Source of the DNA: an uncultured Alphaproteobacteria bacterium
Lineage (GTDB): Bacteria; Pseudomonadota; Alphaproteobacteria; Rickettsiales; UBA1997
DNA length: 10,808 nucleotides
Direction of reading: 5' to 3'
Assembly: GCA_903927415.1 (NCBI GenBank)
Contig: CAIYMZ010000120.1
Location: 1-10,808 of the forward strand
Shown here: positions 1-6,499 of the stretch, piece by piece
How positions within the stretch are numbered: position 1 is the first letter of the stretch
Layout: each line of letters begins with the position of its first letter
The notes under the pieces: model-generated
Databases searched by the model: none
What the model was told of the DNA's origin: nothing
Seen by the model: the letters and a program-made list of their open reading frames with translations, nothing else
Position numbers and translations under genes: made by a program

Positions 1-82
1 GACGGGGTTTGTAACCCCGTCCTCACGTTCAGTTCAAAAATCTGAAAGACATGAACATGAGGACGGGGTTACAAACCCCGTC
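1..82. repeat. Paired inverted hairpin element inside polA
   Basis: Bases 1-31 and 52-82 are inverted copies, pairing at 30 of 31 positions around a 20-base centre. Each arm is itself a hairpin with a 9-base stem and 3-base loop (gacggggtt/aaccccgtc at 1-21 and 62-82). The element may continue left of the window. It has no stop in the polA frame and is translated there. The plan of two hairpins in inverted orientation is that of REPINs and of protein-coding palindromic elements in Rickettsia. The sequence family itself I do not recognise. Confidence 0.85.
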
Positions 83-1621
83 CTGCAAAAAATTGCAAAC
101 CCCTTCCCACAACAAAGCCAACTTACGCCTAACGCCTTACGCCTTACGCCTGTCGTCTTCGACGACCTCTCCCTCATCAACCACCTCCTCCACTCCTCCA
201 CCAAAAATAATCTCCACGAATTAATCGAATTGAATCTCGACGAGGATATTTCCGCACTTGGATTCTCCGAAATGTTCGACGCCAAAACATTCCCCGACGC
301 TGAAAGAAAAGCCGATTTTTTCTGCTTCAAAAACTTTGCCATTCACCAACTTTACAAAATTTTTTATCCCAAAATTTTTGAGCAAAAATTAAGCACCGCT
401 TACAATTCTTACGAGCTGCCACTCCTTTCAGTTCTAGCACAAATGGAAGTTGCTGGAATTAAAATCGACGTTGAAAAACTGCGTCAACTTTCTGCAGAAT
501 TCGGAAAAAAAATCAGCGAACTCAGCAGCGAAATTTTTGCGCTGGCCGGATGCGAATTCAACATCGCTTCACCAAAACAACTTGGCGAAATTTTATTCAC
601 CAAACTCGGATTAACCTCGTCGAAAAAATCAAAAAAAACCGGCGCGCTTTCAACTGGTGTTGGCGTGCTCGAAGAGTTGGAAGAAGAGGGACACCCAATC
701 GCACGAAAAATTTTGGAATTCAGAAAATTTTCAAAATTAAAAAATACTTACACCGACGCTTTGCCACAGGAAATTAATCCGAAAACTGGACGGATTCACA
801 CACATCTTTCAACAATTTCAACTGTCACGGGACGGCTCAGCTCTAGCAATCCAAACTTACAAAATATTCCGATTAAAAGTGCGGAGGGACAAAAAATCCG
901 CGAAGCTTTTATCCCCGAAAAAAATCATTTTTTAATTTCCGCTGACTATTCGCAAATCGAACTGCGCGTGATTGCTCACGTCGCCAAAATAGAAAATTTA
1001 GTGCAAGCTTTCAAAGACGGAAAGGACATTCACCGCATCACCGCATCACAAGTTTTTAAAATTCCGGAAAGCGAAATTGACGAAGCGACACGTTCAAAAG
1101 CCAAAGCGATTAATTTCGGAATCATCTATGGAATCAGTGCTTTCGGGCTTGCACGCCAACTCGATATCTCGCGGCAAGATGCGGCGAATTACATAAAATC
1201 TTATTTGGAAACTTATCCCGGCATCGATTCCTACATGAAAAATTACATCGAGCTCGCACGAAAAAACGGCTACGTTGAAACTTTTTCGGGACGCAAATGT
1301 TTCATCCGCGAGATCAATAATAAAAATCCGATGATTCGAAATGAAGCTGAGAGACTAGCGATCAACGCCCCAATTCAGGGTAGCGCGGCCGACATCATAA
1401 AAAAAGCGATGATCCGTTTGAACAAAAAATTTTCGGAAAAAAATCTGCGCGCAAAAATGATTTTGCAGATTCACGACGAGCTGATTGTCGAAGCGCCGGA
1501 AGATGAAGTTGAGCTCGCGTCGCAGATTTTGAAAACTGAAATGGAGAATGCCATGGGGAACGGATTTACGCTGGATGTGCCGCTGAAGGTGGATGTGAAG
1601 GTGGGGAAATGTTGGAAGTAG
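2..1621 (+). CDS. polA: DNA polymerase I, C-terminal part (5' end outside window)
   Basis: This is the polymerase domain of family A DNA polymerase I, which fills gaps during repair and Okazaki-fragment processing. Polymerase motif A (SADYSQIELR, catalytic Asp codon 944-946), motif B (RSKAKAINFGIIYG, 1091-1132) and motif C (QIHDEL, catalytic Asp codon 1475-1477) are all present, and the protein ends as family members do. The frame is open from base 2, so the gene starts upstream. A TTG at 230 would be a false start, because VFDDLSLINHLL (152-187) still aligns with the E. coli exonuclease-domain segment AFDTMLESYIL. The Tyr-x3-Asp exonuclease motif is not recognisable near 310-370 (FFCFKNF where E. 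coli has YAAEDAD), so proofreading is probably lost, as in several bacterial Pol I. Upstream of 152 the frame runs through a palindromic repeat and a 7-base tandem repeat. It converges on the glycosyltransferase genes. Confidence 0.95.
   Translation, partial: TGFVTPSSRSVQKSERHEHEDGVTNPVLQKIANPFPQQSQLTPNALRLTPVVFDDLSLINHLLHSSTKNNLHELIELNLDEDISALGFSEMFDAKTFPDAERKADFFCFKNFAIHQLYKIFYPKIFEQKLSTAYNSYELPLLSVLAQMEVAGIKIDVEKLRQLSAEFGKKISELSSEIFALAGCEFNIASPKQLGEILFTKLGLTSSKKSKKTGALSTGVGVLEELEEEGHPIARKILEFRKFSKLKNTYTDALPQEINPKTGRIHTHLSTISTVTGRLSSSNPNLQNIPIKSAEGQKIREAFIPEKNHFLISADYSQIELRVIAHVAKIENLVQAFKDGKDIHRITASQVFKIPESEIDEATRSKAKAINFGIIYGISAFGLARQLDISRQDAANYIKSYLETYPGIDSYMKNYIELARKNGYVETFSGRKCFIREINNKNPMIRNEAERLAINAPIQGSAADIIKKAMIRLNKKFSEKNLRAKMILQIHDELIVEAPEDEVELASQILKTEMENAMGNGFTLDVPLKVDVKVGKCWK
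123..150 (+). repeat. 7-base tandem repeat (ttacgcc)x4 in polA
   Basis: Four head-to-tail heptamers are visible: ttacgcc, taacgcc, ttacgcc, ttacgcc. They lie in the polA frame just before the conserved VVFDDL segment. Because the unit is not a multiple of three, gain or loss of one unit would shift the frame. It may be part of the same insertion as the palindrome at 1-82. Confidence 0.8.
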
Positions 1622-1631
1622 ATTTTTAGTT

Positions 1632-1709
1632 TTGTCACCTCTCTCTCCTTGTCACCCCGCCTTCTGACGGGGTGACAAAAAAATGGGGGACTGGTGACAA
1701 AAAAATGGG
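1632..1709. repeat. Intergenic hairpin and direct-repeat cluster
   Basis: The stretch between polA and the convergent glycosyltransferase genes (1622-1769) holds a half-site ttgtcacc (1632-1639), a pyrimidine-rich spacer, and a hairpin with an 11-base stem and 8-base loop (ttgtcaccccg 1649-1659, cggggtgacaa 1668-1678). Two direct copies of gtgacaaaaaaatggg follow (1672-1687 and 1694-1709, 22-base period). No T-run follows the stem on either strand, so it reads as a repeat element and not as an intrinsic terminator. It may still act as a bidirectional transcription boundary. Confidence 0.65.
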
Positions 1710-1769
1710 TTTCGTCACGCATTTGGTGATGGCTTGGGATTGTAAGTTGCCGAGGTTAAAAAACGAAAA

Positions 1770-2177
1770 TCACCCAACGATCTCTCTCATTCTAGCCTTC
1801 AAAGCTTCATAAGAAAATTTCTCTTTCACTTTGTTGAGAGAATTTTCAATCATTTTTTGAGCTAATTCTGGTTCGTTAATGAGACGAAGAACTGCTGCAG
1901 TAAAAAGATCAGGAACTAGTTCGAATTGTTTCGCACTTACCAACAAAGCACAAATATCGTTGCTCACAATTTCCCGCGGACCATCAACATCTGTCGAAAT
2001 AATCGGCTTACAAAATTTCATCGCCTCAAGCAGCACAAGACCGAACGTCTCTCTTCTTGAGGTCAGTAAAAAAATATCGATCGAGTCAAAAAATGATTTT
2101 TTATTTTCTACCCAACTCAAAAACTCTACAGACCCTTCAAGATTTAACTTTCTCACTAGGCTCCAGAGAAACTCTTC
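1770..2177 (-). pseudogene. GT4 glycosyltransferase, C-terminal fragment cut off by an in-frame TAA
   Basis: These 135 codons continue the frame of the gene at 2178-2843 after a single TAA at 2180-2178, with no shift and no missing residues. They hold the C-terminal half of the GT4 (GT-B fold) nucleotide-sugar domain: LNLEGSVEFLSWV, then ETFGLVLLE, which is the EX7E motif that binds the donor sugar, then STDVDGPREIV. Joined to the upstream part the protein would be about 356 residues, normal for GT4 enzymes. A GTG at 2156 could start a separate 128-aa product, but that would lack the acceptor domain and half of the donor site. A recent nonsense mutation, a sequencing error or stop readthrough would each explain the intact flanks. 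Neighbouring genes end with TAA, so general recoding of TAA is unlikely. Confidence 0.8.
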
Positions 2178-2843
2178 TTATGGACCAGAGCCAGCAATTC
2201 TTAAAATAAATTTTTTGTTTAATTTTTGTTGCGTAGCAAGTTTTTGTAGTTTTTTAAGAGCGTGAATCGCGACATCGAAAGATTTTATTTTGTCAAAACG
2301 CCCGATCACCCCGATCACAATTTCTTCTTTTTTTTGCAGATCGATTTTCGGCGCGAACTCAAGCGCATCAGAGACATCGGTAGCATTGTGCATCACAAAA
2401 CTTTTGGTTTCATCTTGTCCCAATTCGATGGTTTTGAACAAAATTTCTTTGTTCACCGATAGAATTAAATCAACACCAATCGACCTTTTCACATTCATAC
2501 TGTGGTTCACCGCAACAATAAAAAATTTTTTATTTTTAATTTGAGCGACAGCCTTACGAGTCAGTGCAGTAGAGCGTCCGGAGTGAGAGAAAACTACGTC
2601 CGGCTGAAATTCTTCGAGATGTTTTTTGATATTTCTCACCGCAACAAAGTCGTAAAAACCAAAATCATTACTGGTTTTTCTAACTGCAGCACAGAGCGAT
2701 TTTGTTTTTTCTTCGTATGGTGAATCGTTTTTTATAATCGCAAAAACCTCGTGACCAAGTTTTTTAAAAACATGTAAGTAATCGAGAAAAACTTGTTCCG
2801 CTCCGCCATTTTGCGAGGTAAGAATTACGTTAGCGATTTTCAT
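2178..2843 (-). CDS. GT4 glycosyltransferase, N-terminal part ending at a premature TAA
   Basis: The 221 residues cover the N-terminal acceptor-binding Rossmann domain of a GT-B enzyme (SQNGGAEQVFLDYL at 10-23, followed by KKLGHEV) and the start of the donor domain (IGVIGRFDKIKSFDVAIHAL at 177-196, ending IAGSGP). In the GT4 family IAGSGP is normally followed at once by a charged helix and then the EX7E motif. Here a TAA intervenes, and the rest of the domain lies in the same frame at 1770-2177. The ATG directly abuts the stop of the GT2 gene upstream (TAA then ATG), so the two are probably translationally coupled. The intact enzyme would transfer a sugar onto a cell-surface glycan such as lipopolysaccharide core or O-chain. 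The acceptor and sugar cannot be told from sequence. The protein as written is probably inactive. Confidence 0.8.
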   Translation of the reverse strand: MKIANVILTSQNGGAEQVFLDYLHVFKKLGHEVFAIIKNDSPYEEKTKSLCAAVRKTSNDFGFYDFVAVRNIKKHLEEFQPDVVFSHSGRSTALTRKAVAQIKNKKFFIVAVNHSMNVKRSIGVDLILSVNKEILFKTIELGQDETKSFVMHNATDVSDALEFAPKIDLQKKEEIVIGVIGRFDKIKSFDVAIHALKKLQKLATQQKLNKKFILRIAGSGP

Positions 2844-3593
2844 TTATTTTTTTTCTTTAGCCTTGAGATAAGAAACCAGCGGATACAAACCGGAAAGCAG
2901 TGCAATCAAAAATCCCAGAGCACCTTCTTTGTAACCTTTTTTGATCACAAAAGATTTAAAAAATCGTAATTTAAAATCGAAAGTTGAACGCAAAAACCCA
3001 CCGCGAATTTTATTTTTTGTAATCATGTCATTGGCTTTCCAAGTGGTGTAGCGGTTGAAGCGCGCGATCAAATCAAAAACATCATCATCAACCAAATGAA
3101 TAATCGGGTTTTTTAGCGATTTAATTTTACCATTCAGCGTGAAGGTTGGATGAATTTCTTTATCCTCGTGATATTGTTTTAAACCACGGAATGTAAGGCT
3201 TTCGCGCTGCAAAACTCCGAGGGTTCGCAGCCAGCCAAATTTTACGAATCGCTTACCGATGTAATTCGCAATCGGGATAAAAAATCCGCAAGGTGCAGAA
3301 TTTTTTACTGCCAAAATTTCTGCTTTTAATTCGGCGGAGATTCTTTCATCAGCATCAATTTCCAAAATCCAATCACCACTTGCGGCACTAAGAGCCGCGT
3401 TTCTTCGTGCACCTTCGAGATTCCAAGAACCTTCAGTGATTTTATCAGTAAATTTTTGCACAATTTCTTTGGTGCGGTCAGTGCATTTATCAAGCACAAC
3501 TACGATCTCATCAACGAAATAAAGGCTTTTCAGACATGCTTCAATTTTTTTTTCTTCGTTATGAGCAACAATTACAGCGGAAATTTTTAGCAT
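2844..3593 (-). CDS. GT2 glycosyltransferase, WaaE/KdtX-like (LPS core type)
   Basis: The 249-aa protein is a family 2 GT-A glycosyltransferase. It has the N-terminal nucleotide-binding pattern ISAVIVAHNEE (4-14), DEIVVVLDKCTDRT (28-41), the acidic metal-binding DAD at 80-82 within WILEIDADER, and the conserved later YHE (141-143) and RFNRYTTWKA (178-187) segments. These together match the WaaE/KdtX group, which adds hexoses to the inner core of lipopolysaccharide. The C-terminus (about 225-244) is hydrophobic and likely sits on the inner face of the cytoplasmic membrane. It is the first gene of a two-gene operon with the GT4 enzyme. A good promoter candidate lies upstream (3657-3628). No Shine-Dalgarno is seen before the ATG. 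The exact substrate is inferred from similarity only. Confidence 0.88.
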   Translation of the reverse strand: MLKISAVIVAHNEEKKIEACLKSLYFVDEIVVVLDKCTDRTKEIVQKFTDKITEGSWNLEGARRNAALSAASGDWILEIDADERISAELKAEILAVKNSAPCGFFIPIANYIGKRFVKFGWLRTLGVLQRESLTFRGLKQYHEDKEIHPTFTLNGKIKSLKNPIIHLVDDDVFDLIARFNRYTTWKANDMITKNKIRGGFLRSTFDFKLRFFKSFVIKKGYKEGALGFLIALLSGLYPLVSYLKAKEKK

Positions 3594-3608
3594 GAGAGGA
3601 ATTTAAAA

Positions 3609-3637
3609 TTGACTTGAAACCCGCTGAAATTTATGGT
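3609..3637 (+). promoter_or_regulatory. Candidate sigma70 promoter for sod
   Basis: A -35 box ttgact (3609-3614, 5 of 6 matches) is separated by 17 bases from a -10 box tatggt (3632-3637, 4 of 6). Transcription would start near 3644 and give a leader of about 43 bases before sod. It lies in the 93-base divergent region with no other gene. Confidence 0.4.
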
Positions 3638-3657
3638 TCAGAGCCCTCATTTGTCAA
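3628..3657 (-). promoter_or_regulatory. Candidate sigma70 promoter for the glycosyltransferase operon
   Basis: On the minus strand a perfect TTGACA (3657-3652) is followed after 18 bases by TAAATT (3633-3628, 4 of 6). Its -10 box overlaps the -10 box of the plus-strand sod promoter candidate, so the two promoters would compete for RNA polymerase. Confidence 0.45.
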
Positions 3658-3686
3658 AATAAAATTCATTAAAAATTTCAAAATTT

Positions 3687-4286
3687 ATGACTAAAATCGA
3701 ATTGCCAAACCTTCCTTACGCCAGAACCGCATTGGCTCCGCACATTTCTGAAAACACAATTAATTTTCACTATGGCAAACATCACCAAGCTTACGTCACC
3801 AATTTAAACAACTTGATTGCCGGCACCGAATTAGAAGAAAAATCACTCGAAGAAATAATTAAAATTTCCGCCGCTGACAAAACAAAAGCCGGAATTTTTA
3901 ACAACTCAGCGCAAGTTTGGAATCACACTTTCTACTGGCATTCAATGAAGCCAAATGGCGGCGGAAAGCCGTCTGGCACACTTCTACAACAAATCGAAAC
4001 TGACTTCGGTTCTTACGAAAATTTTGTTTCCGAATTTAAAAATGCCGGAGCAACTCAATTCGGATCAGGCTGGGCTTGGCTCGTGCTCGATTCCGGAAAA
4101 TTAAAAATCACAAAAACCGCCAATGCCGAAACCCCCCTCACCTCTTCCGTCACACCTTTAATGACAATGGATGTTTGGGAACACGCCTATTATTTAGACT
4201 TCCAAAACGCCCGCCCCACCTACATCGACACCTTTTTGAATCACTTGGTGAATTGGGATTTTGTTAATGAAAATTTGAAAAAATAG
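3687..4286 (+). CDS. sodB: Superoxide dismutase, Fe type
   Basis: The 199-aa protein converts superoxide to hydrogen peroxide and oxygen in the cytoplasm. The four metal ligands are present: His28 (FHYGKHH), His80 (VWNHTFYW), and Asp162 and His166 (MDVWEH). Gln76 in AQVWNH sits at the position that marks Fe enzymes, where Mn enzymes have Gly. The N-terminus (ELPNLPYARTALAPHIS) and the end (NWDFVNENLKK) are those of a full-length enzyme with no signal peptide. The divergent promoter region lies upstream. The TAG stop is followed with no spacer by the ATG of the next gene in the same frame. Fe versus cambialistic metal use cannot be settled from sequence. Confidence 0.97.
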   Translation: MTKIELPNLPYARTALAPHISENTINFHYGKHHQAYVTNLNNLIAGTELEEKSLEEIIKISAADKTKAGIFNNSAQVWNHTFYWHSMKPNGGGKPSGTLLQQIETDFGSYENFVSEFKNAGATQFGSGWAWLVLDSGKLKITKTANAETPLTSSVTPLMTMDVWEHAYYLDFQNARPTYIDTFLNHLVNWDFVNENLKK

Positions 4287-5900
4287 ATGTCTCGATCAGA
4301 GGAGAATCCTGCAAAAAGACTTAAAACAGAAACTCCTGAGGAGAAAAAAATACGCGAGTTGCATCAACAACTTGCAGAAGCGCATGCAAAAATAGAGGCC
4401 TTAGAAAAATCAACCTCTGGCCACTCTCCATCCGGTGGTGCTTCAGGCGAAGGAACTAAAGCAAGTGACTCAGAAACATCTGGCAGCCCACATGTTGAAA
4501 GAGCGGCAGGTGGTAGGCTACCCGGAGAAATAGCTTTAACTGCATCTCAAGTTGAAGGAGTCGTAAATAAAATCATTGGTCGCCCAAGCACAAATCTTGG
4601 ATCAAAACAGGGGGACCACACAATTGCTTTTGTCCTGCTGAAAGAATCAATTTTACAATCCGTTGATGGTAGGCCAATTGCTGAGGCGGCCGAAAATCTT
4701 ACTCAAATTTTCAATATTTTTTCACCCGAAAAATCGGAAAAAGAACGTTTGCAAATCTTGCTGCAAGAACATCAAAAAAAATTGGAAGAAAATAATCTCA
4801 ATTTCTCCCGAGAAGACAGAAAAAAACTTACACAACTTTTGAGAAGGCAAAATTTAGTTGCGGGGAGATTTGTCGGAACTGCAGAAGAAAAAGAGGGAAA
4901 AATAAAAGCCTTAGAACTGCCGCCCGAAGCCTCTGTAAGATTAACTCATCTTTTAGATGTGTCAGAAACATTTGAGGAAAAAGACATCTCCAAAATCAGA
5001 GATTTACTAAAATTCGGCTATTGTGCCATCTCCGCAAAACTAATCACGGAACTGGAAGAATTTATTTTAGAAACCGCAAGCAAAGCGGAAGATGTCGCAT
5101 TCCCAAGATCGCGCAATGAGTCTGGAATTCACGACAGAGCTGAAGCTAAGGCAATGACTAATCTCAGATTGTTTAGCAAATTACACGAGCTTACGAAAAA
5201 TTATTATGCTTCCGGCGTAGATTCAGAAAAGCCTGAGATGCTTGAAAATTTTAAAACTGAGGCACTTGAAATAATGCGACTGGCTACTCCAACCCTCTCA
5301 AAACCCGAAACAATAAATGCAAAATTTTCTGAATTTTTAAAAGATTTTTTTGGTGAAGATGCAACTCAAAACTTATCAGAAATTGATGGGGGATTTGTTA
5401 CAAAAATAAGAGAATTTTTAACTCAAAAGGAAGAATCTTCAAAAGCCTCTGGAGGATATGGAACAGCCTCTCCTCCTTGGTGCAGAAAGCTTGGCGAGAA
5501 CATCAATGAGCTTTTTGATTTTGGATATGTTAAAAGTCAGGACTCAACAACGCGAGGCACGGAGGCTGAAACACTTTCAAAGCTAACAGCAAAACTTGCT
5601 AAAATAGCATTCCGTACTTTTGATTTTCCAAATTGGTCTCATCAGCTTATCGCAGACGAATTAGTAACTGAAATTTTAAATAATCCAGCCGACGAGCTAG
5701 CCGCAACAGAAGTTGGTAGAAAGGGACAGGGATGGGGGAAACTTAAACTAGGTCGGGGAGAAGAGCCACTCGGAACAATCCTAAAATCTAAAATATTAGA
5801 AGAGACTCCTCATATCGCATCAACAAAATCGTGGACAGGACGAGTTGATGAAGGCGCTGCTGCAGGTGATAGAGGCGGCGGTGGCAGTGGCCGAGGCTAG
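4287..5900 (+). CDS. Unrecognised 537-aa protein, coiled coil plus helical region, possible effector
   Basis: I do not recognise this protein. It begins with a basic NPAKRLKTE stretch (7-15) resembling the Myc nuclear localisation signal, then a charged coiled coil (about 17-42). A Ser/Gly-rich linker (43-79), a mostly helical region (about 82-515) and a Gly-rich tail (GDRGGGGSGRG) follow. There is no signal peptide or membrane segment. LLKFGY (240-245) and LFDFGY (409-414) follow similar helices and hint at an internal duplication. Seventeen of 29 arginines are AGA/AGG, unlike the neighbouring housekeeping genes, which suggests a separate origin. The ATG abuts the sod stop, so it is likely co-transcribed with sod and translated by reinitiation. 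The 180-aa gene follows after 34 bases. The nuclear signal, linker and foreign codon use would fit a secreted host-directed protein, but this is inference. A structural or scaffolding protein is equally possible. Confidence 0.8.
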   Translation: MSRSEENPAKRLKTETPEEKKIRELHQQLAEAHAKIEALEKSTSGHSPSGGASGEGTKASDSETSGSPHVERAAGGRLPGEIALTASQVEGVVNKIIGRPSTNLGSKQGDHTIAFVLLKESILQSVDGRPIAEAAENLTQIFNIFSPEKSEKERLQILLQEHQKKLEENNLNFSREDRKKLTQLLRRQNLVAGRFVGTAEEKEGKIKALELPPEASVRLTHLLDVSETFEEKDISKIRDLLKFGYCAISAKLITELEEFILETASKAEDVAFPRSRNESGIHDRAEAKAMTNLRLFSKLHELTKNYYASGVDSEKPEMLENFKTEALEIMRLATPTLSKPETINAKFSEFLKDFFGEDATQNLSEIDGGFVTKIREFLTQKEESSKASGGYGTASPPWCRKLGENINELFDFGYVKSQDSTTRGTEAETLSKLTAKLAKIAFRTFDFPNWSHQLIADELVTEILNNPADELAATEVGRKGQGWGKLKLGRGEEPLGTILKSKILEETPHIASTKSWTGRVDEGAAAGDRGGGGSGRG

Positions 5901-5934
5901 TGTCCCGCAAAACAACGAAAAATAAAGTCAACAA

Positions 5935-6477
5935 ATGACAAGAAGAATAACCCCATCAGAGCATACTCTGACAACACAAATCGCTGATAAATTTTATAGA
6001 AAATTTGACGATATTGATGACGAAACGGTATTGAAGATAATATCCAATATAAATAGAAGCGCTCACTCCGCAGTAGAAGAATATCAAAAAACGCGACTTC
6101 CTGTTGCGGATTTACCAACCCTACTAAGTCAATCTTCGGATAAATTTGATGAATTTTGTAAAGCAAATTTTCGCAACATATTGGGTTACATCTGTATGGA
6201 CTACATGTATGCCTGCCTTCATATGAAGGAAGATGAGCAATGTCTTAAATACGTATCAGACTATTTTGATTCATTGATTCCAAGCATGTTGAACTTCATG
6301 CCGCAAGCCGCTAAAGCCTGCTTAGACGCCAACATTTCTGAAATATTAAAAGAAAAATCTTTTGTCAGAATGGCTGAGGAAGATTTGAAAACTGAAACTG
6401 GCACGACTCCAAAACCAACTGAAGGCAGAAGAGTTTCTTGGACAGAATTTGTCTCCGCCGGAAAAGGTGCGGAGTAA
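5935..6477 (+). CDS. Unrecognised 180-aa helical protein
   Basis: I do not recognise this protein. It appears almost entirely alpha-helical, with five cysteines (75, 87, 94, 103, 129), a central hydrophobic and aromatic segment (NILGYICMDYMYACLHM, 81-97) and a polar Thr/Pro-rich stretch (152-163) leading to a GRRVSWTEF tail. RRVS matches the eukaryotic basophilic kinase pattern R-R-x-S, though short motifs of this kind arise by chance. There is no signal peptide, and the hydrophobic segment is broken by charges, so a membrane span is unlikely. It uses AGA for 7 of 9 arginines, matching the 537-aa gene just upstream, and the two probably form a pair of common origin. A partner, chaperone or immunity role is possible but unsupported. 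hisB follows after 22 bases. No Shine-Dalgarno precedes the ATG. Confidence 0.75.
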   Translation: MTRRITPSEHTLTTQIADKFYRKFDDIDDETVLKIISNINRSAHSAVEEYQKTRLPVADLPTLLSQSSDKFDEFCKANFRNILGYICMDYMYACLHMKEDEQCLKYVSDYFDSLIPSMLNFMPQAAKACLDANISEILKEKSFVRMAEEDLKTETGTTPKPTEGRRVSWTEFVSAGKGAE

Positions 6478-6499
6478 AATCAAAAAATTAATTTAAAAA

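Noticed and set aside
230..232. TTG as the start of polA
   Set aside because: The frame is open from base 2, and residues encoded before 230 still align with the Pol I exonuclease domain.
1649..1678. Intrinsic terminator between polA and the GT4 gene
   Set aside because: The stem is followed by A-runs on the plus strand and by ggagag on the minus strand, not by a T-run.
1471..1722. Minus-strand open frame with HPVRRRGD
   Set aside because: It is a translation of the intergenic repeat running antisense into polA, with no recognisable domain.
2178..2180. Genome-wide reassignment of TAA to a sense codon
   Set aside because: hisB, nagZ, the RNase D, ankyrin, 180-aa and GT2 genes all end at TAA at the expected protein ends.
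6433..6450. RRVSW in the 180-aa protein as a real host kinase site
   Set aside because: It is a four-residue pattern that occurs by chance, and nothing else in the sequence supports it.
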